This document shows positions 32,188-40,332 of a stretch of 41,167 nucleotides of DNA, one piece after another. Location: the NCBI GenBank assembly GCA_945904015.1, contig CAMDPK010000054.1:1-41167 (forward strand), written 5' to 3'. The stretch comes from Candidatus Kuenenia stuttgartensis. Its GTDB lineage: Bacteria; Planctomycetota; Planctomycetia; Planctomycetales; Planctomycetaceae. Numbering within the stretch: the first letter of the stretch is position 1; every line of letters starts with the position of its first letter. The notes below the pieces were generated by a model. The model searched no databases. It was given only the letters and a program-made list of their open reading frames with translations, and had not been told where the DNA came from. The translations under genes and the position numbers were made by a program.

Positions 32188-33531
32188 TCACGCCTCGTCC
32201 ACCGCGACTTCGTTCTCTTCATCAAGATCGTCGTACACGCTCTCGATGAATTCCTGATCTTCGTCTGACATCGAGATGCTCTGACGATATTGGAGCGCTT
32301 CGGAATCAACCACATATTCGATCTCGCCGTGGTGTTCTTTGACGATTTGAAAGATCGCTTCGATGTTCGTCCTGAAGAATTCCTTACGCGGATTCGTTTT
32401 GTTGATTTGAGTTTTGTGTAGCGAGCGGTGCAAAGCGTTTTCCAGCGTTGGAGCATCGTCGCAGGAAATCATTGCATGAACATCGAAGGGGAACGGGACC
32501 GAAGCATCGCCAAGCTCCTTGACTCGATCGAGGGGTTCAAGCCGTCGCGTCATGCCAACCTTGTAGACATCTGGGCCGAACGATCCAATGTTTGAGATGA
32601 CATAAACGTGACCAGATTTTGTGAGCTGCGCTTGTGAGATTGCACGCTGCGATCTTGCCTCGGCTTCTGCGAGCCTTGCCTTCAGGCGGTCCACTTCCTC
32701 GCTGTGCTGATCATTGGCGTCCGCGAGGGCTTTCTCCAATGCGGCCTTGATCGCTTCGCGTTCTCGCTCCAATTGCTTCAGTTCGCGGTCGATCTCCTTT
32801 TGACGCAATTGCTCTTCGCGAATCTGTGCTTTGATCCGAGCTTGTTCTTCACGCTCGAAGGCCGCACGAACAGCCTTTTGGTACTCCGCCTTCAAGTTGG
32901 CGAGCAAGGCAGACTCTTCGGTCGCAGTCACATTGAATCCGGCAGCCCGAATCCGTTCGATGACGTCTTGAAGGCGTTGTTTGCAAGTTGCAAAGTTATT
33001 CGGATTGAGCGAAGTGCTGATCCACTTGACGGTGTCTTTCAGATAACGGCTTCCGACGTCCTTGATCTTTTCGTCGAGCGTTTCCTGCGTTTGCCGTTGT
33101 TGGTCACCATCCAAATGAAGCTTTCGGACCTGAACGGCGAGATTACGAAGGTCGCGTTTCAGAATCACGTTTTCGTCTTGCAGCTCTTTCATGGAAATGA
33201 ATCGAGCATGAAAACGATCGGACTCAGTTTTCAAACGTGATTCTGCTTTACGGACTTCCGCCCATGCCGATTCAACGCGTTCACCTTCCTCAGCTTTCAA
33301 ACGTGACTGTTTCTCTTCGAACGCTTTTTGAACGGTCTCTAATTCAGCCGCCTTCTTATCGAGCGTTTGTGCTCTGTCGTCGTTGGCCTGACCAGACTTT
33401 TTGAGACGCTGCAATTGCGTTTCCTGATCGCGTTTTTGCTTATCTAAGCGGATGCGTTTCGGCTCCCAAAGGGGAAATCCTGCGAATAAACCGCCGATGA
33501 ATCCAAAGACCGCAACCAGGATGTAGTCCAT
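32188..33531 (-). CDS. Membrane-anchored coiled-coil GIY-YIG (T5orf172/DUF4041-like) protein
   Basis: 447 residues. One N-terminal membrane segment (ILVAVFGFIGGLFAGFPLW, about 4-22), then a very long charged coiled coil (about 25-300, with a more globular part containing NPNNFATCKQRLQDVIERIR), then a GIY-YIG-type nuclease domain at about 307-400: GHVYVISN, DVYKVGMTRR, PFDVHAMIS, and the Glu of PTLENALH. The arrangement of DUF4041-like coiled coil plus T5orf172 is known in phage and mobile-island proteins. DNA is visibly more A/T-rich than flanking genes. It starts 10 nt after the zinc-ribbon gene, with AAGGA upstream, so the two form an operon. Nuclease function on DNA is inferred; a defence role is speculative. 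Confidence 0.78.
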   Translation of the reverse strand: MDYILVAVFGFIGGLFAGFPLWEPKRIRLDKQKRDQETQLQRLKKSGQANDDRAQTLDKKAAELETVQKAFEEKQSRLKAEEGERVESAWAEVRKAESRLKTESDRFHARFISMKELQDENVILKRDLRNLAVQVRKLHLDGDQQRQTQETLDEKIKDVGSRYLKDTVKWISTSLNPNNFATCKQRLQDVIERIRAAGFNVTATEESALLANLKAEYQKAVRAAFEREEQARIKAQIREEQLRQKEIDRELKQLEREREAIKAALEKALADANDQHSEEVDRLKARLAEAEARSQRAISQAQLTKSGHVYVISNIGSFGPDVYKVGMTRRLEPLDRVKELGDASVPFPFDVHAMISCDDAPTLENALHRSLHKTQINKTNPRKEFFRTNIEAIFQIVKEHHGEIEYVVDSEALQYRQSISMSDEDQEFIESVYDDLDEENEVAVDEA

Positions 33532-33541
33532 CGGTCAGTCC

Positions 33542-34216
33542 TTAATTGCTGGCACCAGGTGTGCGTGAGAGAAAGACGAATGTGCCTTTGGTTCGGCACT
33601 TTGGACAAACAACGTCCTCAAGGAGTTTGTACTTGAGTTGCTGAATGACGGCCCCACAAGCCGGGCACTTGGCAATCGTTTCGTCGTCGATCCGAGTCGA
33701 AAACGACAATCGATAGGAACCGCGTTCAGATGTCCTCCGAATCAGCCCAATCTTTTCCCACGACTCGGCGATAGACCGCCATTTGTCTTGGCTGCCGCCC
33801 AATGCAGTTTGCAGTTCGTCTTGTCTGCATTCACCACTTTGTTCGATATAATTCCAGAGGCGATAAGCTTCCCACATCCGCGTCCGGGCTTTGGAAAGAT
33901 CGCCAGCGAGATCGTCAGAGGCGTCTCGATCAATCCGTCGCTGGCTCTTGAGCAAACTTTCCAAATCGTCGAGCACTTGGGAGTGAAACAGCAAAGGCGC
34001 GTAGTCCAAAACGACATCAATGTCTTCAATGTTCGAGAACTCTCGGTCTTCGTACTTGCGTTCAAACTGCATCATCCCGTCAAAGTGCTTGCACGAAGAC
34101 GCGGCGATTTGGACTGCCTCATCGTGGCGACCGTCCTTGAGCGCCGATCGGGCTTGGCCCATTAACTCCTGATACCTCGCTCGGTCGCTCTCCAATTCTG
34201 CTTTTGACTTCGCCAT
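33542..34216 (-). CDS. Helical / winged-helix / zinc-ribbon protein
   Basis: 224 residues, not recognised as a whole. Helical N-terminal part (about 1-100: KDGRHDEAVQIAASSCKHF), a winged-helix-like middle (about 115-180: YRLWNYIEQSGECRQDELQ, then IGLIRRTSERGSYRLSFS) and a C-terminal zinc ribbon CPACG plus CPKC (about 187-212). This suggests nucleic-acid binding. The start ATG at 34214-34216 has GAGG 5-6 nt upstream; the frame continues to 34771 but that upstream part overlaps the esterase gene and looks non-coding. Operon with the GIY-YIG gene. A/T-richer than neighbours. Confidence 0.7.
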   Translation of the reverse strand: MAKSKAELESDRARYQELMGQARSALKDGRHDEAVQIAASSCKHFDGMMQFERKYEDREFSNIEDIDVVLDYAPLLFHSQVLDDLESLLKSQRRIDRDASDDLAGDLSKARTRMWEAYRLWNYIEQSGECRQDELQTALGGSQDKWRSIAESWEKIGLIRRTSERGSYRLSFSTRIDDETIAKCPACGAVIQQLKYKLLEDVVCPKCRTKGTFVFLSRTPGASN

Positions 34217-35471
34217 CGAATCCTCGCTTCGGAAAACTTGCGATGCTGGTTGATCTTCGTGGCAATTTGAACCCGCTTGATATTTCTGAGCAAGTTGCGA
34301 GTTCGCGTTTGAGCACCGCGAGCCACATCTCCGCCGCGCGTCGCTGGCCGATCCCGCTGAAGTGTCGGCGAGATTTTGCATCGCCTCGGTTCTCGCCCGT
34401 GAGCGTGTCGGTGTCAGGACCGGCTCGAAAGCCCGGCAGTTTGACCAGTTCGTCGATCGCGCCGCGAATGCGGCCCTCGCCGGCCGGGTCATTGTAGACG
34501 GTTGGATGCAGCGTCGATTTCGCCAGCAGCCACGGCGGCTCGAAGCCCCACGCTTTCGCGGCGGTCTCGCGGATCGTTTTGAGATTCTCGACGTACTTCT
34601 CCGCCGTCGTTTTGGCGATGACGTCCGATTCACCCTGCTGCCAGAGGACCGCGCGGAATCGTCCGAGCGTCTTCCCCGCTTGGACCAATCGCGGATGCAA
34701 CTTCTCTTCCGGCATCCACTGCATCGACGAGGTTCCGCCGACCGCGACATTTGCGAAGCCAATCGGCACACGCAGCTCTTTGGTCAACGCATCACCCAGC
34801 GGCGGCCAGATCGAACCGCCTTCGCTGCCGTCTGGAGTCGGTTGCGGATCGTTCGCAACTGCCCAGGTTCCCTTCGCGGAATCGAAGGCAACGACTCGTT
34901 CGTGGGGGTCAGTCACTTTGAACCGTTCGTCGTTGCAGTTCGTCGCGTACGACTGACCAGCCACAACGAACACCTCACCGATACCGATCGGTTCCACTTG
35001 GCCGGCGGCCACCGCGGCGTCGCCCACGCGGCAACGCACCTCCAGGCGATACCAACCTCCCGCCGCCACGCGAACCGTCGCCTCGAATTTCGAATCCTTG
35101 ACTGCGGTTTCGAGCTTTGCCCATTCGGTCCCGCGTCCCATTGCTCCTTTCAGAGTGACGACGCGGGACTCCCACACGGCTCGCTCCGCACCGTTCGGGC
35201 ATTCGCCTCGCACCCGGACGTCGGCGTGTCCCGTCGCAGGATCGGTTCCCGTTCGTTGAACGACTTGGTGAGGTTTCGGATCGGACAGTTTGAGCTTCGT
35301 CGCGTCCCCCGCCTCAGCAACGAATCCGGGCGAGCAAAGCGTCGTTGCCAGCAGCCACGACAACGCGGCTGCGAGCGTTAAGCGGTGTCCGAGAAATCGG
35401 ATTCGTTGGCCTGTGCGGTTGCCGGCCAACGCCGAGGGATAACGATGGAATTGCCGCGAGTGCTTGGTCAT
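34119..35471 (-). CDS. SASA-type (sialate O-acetylesterase-like) exported esterase, altered 3' end
   Basis: 450 residues from the ATG at 35469-35471; an ATG at 35525 is possible. A hydrophobic signal (LAAALSWLLATTLCS) leads to a SGNH-type carbohydrate esterase: FVVAGQSYATNCND (Ser of the GQS motif), IGFANVAVGGTSSMQW, LWQQGESDV and the late His in HFSGIGQRRAAEMW. Such enzymes deacetylate sugars. The conserved fold ends around 34300 (LAVLKREL). About 60 further residues (rich in Ser/Arg/Gly) have no family character and overlap the zinc-ribbon gene by 98 nt in another frame. Probably the original stop was lost when the neighbouring module arrived. Confidence 0.75.
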   Translation of the reverse strand: MTKHSRQFHRYPSALAGNRTGQRIRFLGHRLTLAAALSWLLATTLCSPGFVAEAGDATKLKLSDPKPHQVVQRTGTDPATGHADVRVRGECPNGAERAVWESRVVTLKGAMGRGTEWAKLETAVKDSKFEATVRVAAGGWYRLEVRCRVGDAAVAAGQVEPIGIGEVFVVAGQSYATNCNDERFKVTDPHERVVAFDSAKGTWAVANDPQPTPDGSEGGSIWPPLGDALTKELRVPIGFANVAVGGTSSMQWMPEEKLHPRLVQAGKTLGRFRAVLWQQGESDVIAKTTAEKYVENLKTIRETAAKAWGFEPPWLLAKSTLHPTVYNDPAGEGRIRGAIDELVKLPGFRAGPDTDTLTGENRGDAKSRRHFSGIGQRRAAEMWLAVLKRELATCSEISSGFKLPRRSTSIASFPKRGFDGEVKSRIGERPSEVSGVNGPSPIGAQGRSPR

Positions 35472-36015
35472 CGTTTCGCCAAATCTTGAAATGAGAGAGT
35501 GTTGCCGATCGATCGAGGACGGCATGTTATCCGTCTATTTCGTTTGTGCATGTGATACCGAGGATTCCCGTTCCGGGATCGAAACCAATTGACTACCGCT
35601 TGGCGATTCACGTTCGTGGGACCGGACGTGGGCGTCCGGTCTACGCGGCGGATTGTTTGGATCGTGTCGGCGATACGGCGTTCGCGAGCGATCTGCCGCC
35701 GCCATCACCGGTTGTCTGCGACACAATCCAACCGATCCGCGTGACAGGTGTGTTGGCGTTGAGCGGCAAGGGCGGCAGGATGGCATTCATCCGCGAGTCG
35801 AGCAGGCGCGGCACAGGGCGGAGGATGCTCGCAATGCCGATCTCACGCGGTTTCGGCGCGTCGAGACTGTCCGGCCGGCAAGCGAGTCCTGGCGACGAAT
35901 TCGAGACGAATCACTTGCTTCTCGGCGAAGTGTGTTGCCGATCCTCTTGGCACCTCCGCCAGACAAGGATGACCAACGCGACGAACGGATTCGTGAGCGA
36001 CTGAAAGCCAACACC
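35472..36015. other. 544-nt divergent intergenic region
   Basis: Between the divergent esterase and lipoprotein genes. Open frames here are short and lack codon or family signs. A GTAG hairpin lies at 35620-35644. Promoters for both neighbours must lie here but were not identified. Confidence 0.55.
35620..35644 (-). repeat. GTAG hairpin element
   Basis: On the minus strand GTAG is followed by ACCGGACG-CCCA-CGTCCGGT. Single copy, no partner arm seen. Confidence 0.75.
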
Positions 36016-36624
36016 ATGTCCTTCCGACCGACGACCTTTGTCGTTGTCACCACCGGCCTGATCGCGGCGGCGGGACTCACTGGCTGTCAGGTGCCACGAA
36101 CCCTGCGATCGTTCGAGCTGCGATCCTTTCCCTGGCGACGGGTGCCCGATCCGCATCCGCGTCGCGAACAGGATCGAAGCGACTTCGAAACCTACGTCCC
36201 GAAAGTCGACGACGTTCCAAACTCAATTCCAAGACAAATGATTCCGCGACAGTCGGTTCCTGATCAACTGCAGTTGCGGCTGCCACCCGAACCAACGTTT
36301 CCACCTGATCCGGCCACCGACATTCGCCCGATTCCGGTTCCTCCGGCGACGGAGATCGAGGAACCGCAAGCTCGCCGTTGGAGACCATCGACACCAAATC
36401 GTCAGACCGCACAAGGGCCACAGTACACCAGTCAGAGCACATCATCGTTGGAGGACTTCAATCTGCCTCCGGCACGAGTCACCTACAACACCGAGTCCAT
36501 GACAGAAGAGCCAACCAGCACGCCGGCCCCCGAACACCAAAGCACTTCACAACCAAGACTGTTCCGTCCGGCGGGTTCTGCCAAGAACATGATCGACACC
36601 ATGAAACGCAAACTGACTCGCTAG
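36016..36624 (+). CDS. Proline-rich lipoprotein of unknown function
   Basis: 202 residues. Lipobox GLTGC (Cys near 24) after a hydrophobic segment starting MSFRPTTFVVV. The remainder is Pro/Thr/Gln/Arg-rich and probably disordered (RQMIPRQSVPDQLQLRLPPE, PPATEIEEPQARRW), ending in a basic KRKLTR. No family recognised; a linker- or matrix-type envelope lipoprotein is likely. The ATG at 36016 is taken because it starts the lipoprotein signal; no strong ribosome site is seen. It is followed by a terminator hairpin about 100 nt on. Confidence 0.65.
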   Translation: MSFRPTTFVVVTTGLIAAAGLTGCQVPRTLRSFELRSFPWRRVPDPHPRREQDRSDFETYVPKVDDVPNSIPRQMIPRQSVPDQLQLRLPPEPTFPPDPATDIRPIPVPPATEIEEPQARRWRPSTPNRQTAQGPQYTSQSTSSLEDFNLPPARVTYNTESMTEEPTSTPAPEHQSTSQPRLFRPAGSAKNMIDTMKRKLTR

Positions 36625-36725
36625 AGATTGACGAAAAGCATCGATCACCATCGCGGAGTTCCAAGGACCACAATCGCCCCGGAGTTGATTCATCGAGTCT
36701 TTTCCAAGTGTCCTTGGGGCTGGGA

Positions 36726-36780
36726 GGGTTGAGGCGTCGCTGGGAGCTTGCTCCCGCCGCTTCAACCCTTCTCTTTTTTT
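36726..36780 (+). terminator. Intrinsic terminator
   Basis: Long stem: GGGTTGA and GGGAGC (36726-36747) pair with GCTCCC and TCAACCC (36750-36768) around a TT loop, with a T-run at 36773-36780. It serves the lipoprotein gene on the plus strand and sits in front of the convergent HEAT-repeat gene. Confidence 0.8.
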
Positions 36781-36800
36781 GACCAGACGCTGACGTCCGG

Positions 36801-38555
36801 TCACTTTCGCTCGCTCGACTTCACTTCCAGCGGTTCCAAGAACCAGCCGGACCGCGTCTCGATGACCGGCTTCAATTCGGGAAATTTCTCGCCGGTCATT
36901 TCCTGGAGCGCCCAGCGAATCTTCAAGTTCATCCTCTCCGGTGGACCTTTGCCAAAGAGGAATTTTCGGGTCGGTTCCACCTGCGTCCGCGTCTTCATTC
37001 GCGCCATCGAAACCACGCTCATATTCCGCACAGATTCCAATTCGGGAGGAAAGAGCGAGGGATCCGTCAGTCGCTCGAACAGCAGTTTCGCCAACCCTTC
37101 ATCGGGCTGACCCGCGTGCAAATGCCCGAGTGCCCAGATCGCCGCAGTGCGAGACTGCTCGCCCATCGTCATGTCCTTCGGGACGTAACGCCTGAGTAAT
37201 TCCTCGGCCGGAGCGTATTTCATCACTCCAAATGCTTCACACAAAAGTGCGACCTGAATATCGAGCGACGGTCGCGGTGCCGATGTCTTTCTGAATTCGG
37301 TTTGACGAACCGCCTTGTCGAGAATCGCCGGGAGCGTCTCCGGCACCGCGAGTTTGCGCAACCCCCACGCGGCGGAAATCAGGACTTCGTCACGCGGAGA
37401 TTCCAGTAACTCCACCAACCGACCCGCAGCCGGCTTGTGATCGAGTGCCGCCAGCAATAGCGCCGCTTGTTCCTGCCCGCGCCAACTGTCTCTGGCCAAC
37501 ACAGCACTTGTCCCCTCGCGAATGGATGCGTCGAGTTCCGCTGTCTGTGCCAGCCGAAACAACGACTCGCGCACCGTCGCGCGCAAGCCTGAATGCAGAT
37601 CATCGAGCATTCGAGCCAGCACCGTGACTCGTTCCGGAGTGGGTCGAGCCACGAATGCGACGACTCCTTGTCGGCGGACGTTCGCGTCGTCGTTCCGCAT
37701 CGCGTCTTCGGCGATCGGCACAACCAGACTCGGATCATTCGCATTCAGACTGACCAATGCCGCGGCCGCCACGCTCGGCTCGGCATCTTGCGCGAGTTGC
37801 AACATGGCCGCTTGCGCCGCATCCGTGCGATGCCGGTCGAGAAGAGCCACGGCACACAGACGATCAAAAATCGAAGCCGACGCTTTGTTCTTGAATCGCA
37901 GAGCATCTTGTTCCAGGCCCGAACCCTGCAAAGCGCCAACGGCTCGAGCCGCCTCGAGTCGAGCCGCAACTGGACGAAGCGGGTCATGCACGATCGCTAA
38001 TAGTGCCTCGACGCACGCACCATCGTCCGATTCGCGGACGGAGCGAATCGCCAGAATGAGATCGCGCTGTCGAGTGCCCGGCGTCGTCAGTCGCTTCCGC
38101 CAGACATTGCGGGCCGGCTCGAATTTCCATTTCGCCAAGGCTGGCTCAACCAGTTGCCGCAGGTCGCTTCCGTGCCGTTGCGACGCCTCGAACAGGACGG
38201 TCGCGGCCTCTTTTGCATCCAAGACGATGAGCGCTCGCGCCGCGGCGAAACGAGCCGCGGAATGCGACGCCTCGGCTGACACAATCTTGGTGAGCGCCGG
38301 CTTCGCTGTCTGGATGTTGGGAAGATCGAAAGCGTGGGAATCTGCGATCGTCTCCGCCGCCATCCGCTGCATCTCGGCTTCCGGCCGAGCCAGAGCATTC
38401 AACCACAACGACAGCACATTCTCCGGAAAGATCATGATCGGTTCAGGCGCGGTCACTTCCGGGTCGTGATCCATCGCGAACTCAACACGAATCTCCCCGT
38501 GCGCCGTGGCGACGGTCATGCAGCACACAGTCAGCCAACAAAACATCGCACGCAT
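36801..38555 (-). CDS. Exported HEAT-repeat protein
   Basis: 584 residues. Signal peptide at 1-19 (MTVATAHGE). The rest is an array of paired helices with HEAT/Armadillo character, e.g. ARLEAARAVGAL, AEPSVAAAALVSLN, DANVRRQGVVAFVARP, DEVLISAAWGLRKLAVP and RTAAIWALGHL. Such folds are protein-binding scaffolds; common as secreted proteins in planctomycetes. The ATG at 38553-38555 has GGAG 8 nt upstream and starts the signal peptide; the frame runs on to 38738 through a repeat. No partner is evident, though the adjacent ABC transporter is on the same strand. Confidence 0.8.
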   Translation of the reverse strand: MRAMFCWLTVCCMTVATAHGEIRVEFAMDHDPEVTAPEPIMIFPENVLSLWLNALARPEAEMQRMAAETIADSHAFDLPNIQTAKPALTKIVSAEASHSAARFAAARALIVLDAKEAATVLFEASQRHGSDLRQLVEPALAKWKFEPARNVWRKRLTTPGTRQRDLILAIRSVRESDDGACVEALLAIVHDPLRPVAARLEAARAVGALQGSGLEQDALRFKNKASASIFDRLCAVALLDRHRTDAAQAAMLQLAQDAEPSVAAAALVSLNANDPSLVVPIAEDAMRNDDANVRRQGVVAFVARPTPERVTVLARMLDDLHSGLRATVRESLFRLAQTAELDASIREGTSAVLARDSWRGQEQAALLLAALDHKPAAGRLVELLESPRDEVLISAAWGLRKLAVPETLPAILDKAVRQTEFRKTSAPRPSLDIQVALLCEAFGVMKYAPAEELLRRYVPKDMTMGEQSRTAAIWALGHLHAGQPDEGLAKLLFERLTDPSLFPPELESVRNMSVVSMARMKTRTQVEPTRKFLFGKGPPERMNLKIRWALQEMTGEKFPELKPVIETRSGWFLEPLEVKSSERK

Positions 38556-38602
38556 CGATGGCTCTCCAGGAGGTGCATGACTGCAATTCTGCCGTGTCCA
38601 AA

Positions 38603-38677
38603 GTAGCCCGAGCCCTTGTGGCTCGGTCGATTTCGAAATCGTCATCGAATCATTCAGGCCACGAGGGCCTGAGCTAC
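38603..38677. repeat. GTAG hairpin pair containing the ABC permease stop codon
   Basis: Units 38603-38626 (GTAGC then CCGAGCC-CTTGT-GGCTCGG) and 38654-38677 on the minus strand (GTAGC then TCAGGCC-CTCGT-GGCCTGA). Stems differ but each pairs. The permease stop (38674-38676) is the TAG of the minus-strand GTAG. Confidence 0.88.
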
Positions 38678-40332
38678 TGCGGACGTGAAATCCGACGAGT
38701 CTGAAAGACCAGAACCAACAGACAAACCGCCGAGCCAATTCCCAGAAACCACCAGTTGCCAGGAATCAGTTGATAGTCTCGAAACCCGGACAATCGAATC
38801 ACCGACAGCGCCGCCGCGACCGGATTGATCAGCAAGGCCATCTCGACCGTATCGTGACCGAACGGCGCATCGCGTCCCAACCACACCAACAGCGGCGCGC
38901 CGCACACGGCCAACAACGCCGCATACGAGGCCGCCGTCGCGGGAGCCGTTCGTCGAAACAGGCTGCCAATCGCCGCGCTCAGCAGCATCGCGAAGCCAGC
39001 CGTCGCCAGCAGGCAAATCACCACACGCTGAACCTGCAACTTCAAACCCGGCTCGATGTAAACCATCACGAGATATCCCGGCAGCGTCGCACACAGCACC
39101 AGCAACAGCGTCAGCAGCACGCTTAGTAGCTTGCCCCACAGTATCCTCAGCACGGACATCGACGTCATCTGCAACAGAGGCCACCCGCCGCTTTCTCGCT
39201 CAGTGCTGATCAAGCCGGAGGCTAAACTCGGCGTAATCAGCACCAACAGAGCCACTTGCATCAGCACCATGATGCCGCCGATCGTGTCGACGCCCCAATC
39301 GACGGTGCCGGTCACCGTGGCATACGTCAGTCCCAACGACAGCACAGCACAAATCGCGATCAACCTCAGCAACCAATGCAATCGTCCGAACCGACGGCAT
39401 CGAAATTCCTTGACCATCACCGGATTGACGAACGGGCCAATCGCCCGCGATCGACGCTGCGGATCAACCAAAAACACGAGCCGCCGCACCAATTGAGTTC
39501 CGAAGTCCTGATCGTTGCTGATCACTCCGGCATCGCGGGCTTGATCGAAAATTGTGTGGTTCAGCCGGCTGACTGCCCACACGGAGTAAATTGCGGTCAG
39601 AACCAGCGAGATGCACGCAAACCGTCCCGACACGTCAGTTGTCGAAACCAACCCCGCGGCTCCGACGTCGCCCGTGCCCGTCAACGACATCAACGAGGCA
39701 AACGGAGACGCACACCGCAGCCAATCTCCGACTTCCGCCAAATACGATTCCGTCCCCTGCAGGAATTGATGCGGACCAAGCGTCAACACGCTCGACAACA
39801 ACACCAATCCGTAAGTCCAACGAACGGCCGCATCGGTTGTCGTGGCATACGTGCTCACCAGCAGCCCCAACGACGCGAGCTGCACCACGACCAATGCCAA
39901 CAGGAAATAGAGTCCCAACAAATCATTTCGCAGCGAGATGCCCCCGAGCGCGTAACACGCCGAGGCGGCTGGCAGACTCAACACCAGCATCAAGCCCGCC
40001 AGGCCAAGCACTCCCAACAGCTTGCCCAGAAAAATCTGCCACGAACCAAGCGGTGTATTCAACAGCAACGCCAGCGTCCCCGAGTTTCGCTCACGCACGA
40101 TGCTCGTCGCCGGGAACACCGGCAGCAGCAACAACAGCACCGACAGCAACCCGTACCCGAACAATCGAAAGACTTCCTGAGATCGGGTTCCCGACAACGC
40201 CATGCGCGGATCAGTTGGCCAACGGATGATGACCAGCAGCGCGAATCCGGCCGCCAATCCGCATTGCAACAACAGCATTCGCTTCTGCCGCAGCGCTGCG
40301 ATCAGTTCCCGTTGCACCAGTGGATTAACCAT
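38674..40332 (-). CDS. ABC-2 type transporter permease (two six-helix halves)
   Basis: 552 residues with about twelve membrane helices in two similar halves: ATSIVRERNSGTLALLLNTPLGSWQIFLGKLLGVLG in the first resembles SGLISTERESGGWPLLQMTSMSVLRILWGKLLSVLL in the second, the ABC-2 pattern with an ER pair at the membrane face. The N-terminal NPLVQRELIAALRQKRM and the middle NPVMVKEFRCRRFGRL are matching amphipathic heads. Export substrate unknown. It starts within the end of the ATPase gene (8-nt overlap), so the two form one unit. Confidence 0.85.
   Translation of the reverse strand: MVNPLVQRELIAALRQKRMLLLQCGLAAGFALLVIIRWPTDPRMALSGTRSQEVFRLFGYGLLSVLLLLLPVFPATSIVRERNSGTLALLLNTPLGSWQIFLGKLLGVLGLAGLMLVLSLPAASACYALGGISLRNDLLGLYFLLALVVVQLASLGLLVSTYATTTDAAVRWTYGLVLLSSVLTLGPHQFLQGTESYLAEVGDWLRCASPFASLMSLTGTGDVGAAGLVSTTDVSGRFACISLVLTAIYSVWAVSRLNHTIFDQARDAGVISNDQDFGTQLVRRLVFLVDPQRRSRAIGPFVNPVMVKEFRCRRFGRLHWLLRLIAICAVLSLGLTYATVTGTVDWGVDTIGGIMVLMQVALLVLITPSLASGLISTERESGGWPLLQMTSMSVLRILWGKLLSVLLTLLLVLCATLPGYLVMVYIEPGLKLQVQRVVICLLATAGFAMLLSAAIGSLFRRTAPATAASYAALLAVCGAPLLVWLGRDAPFGHDTVEMALLINPVAAALSVIRLSGFRDYQLIPGNWWFLGIGSAVCLLVLVFQTRRISRPQ

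Noticed and set aside
35546..36004. Plus-strand open frame of 152 codons in the region before the lipoprotein gene
   Set aside because: Contains a GTAG hairpin, lacks a ribosome site and has no recognisable protein character.
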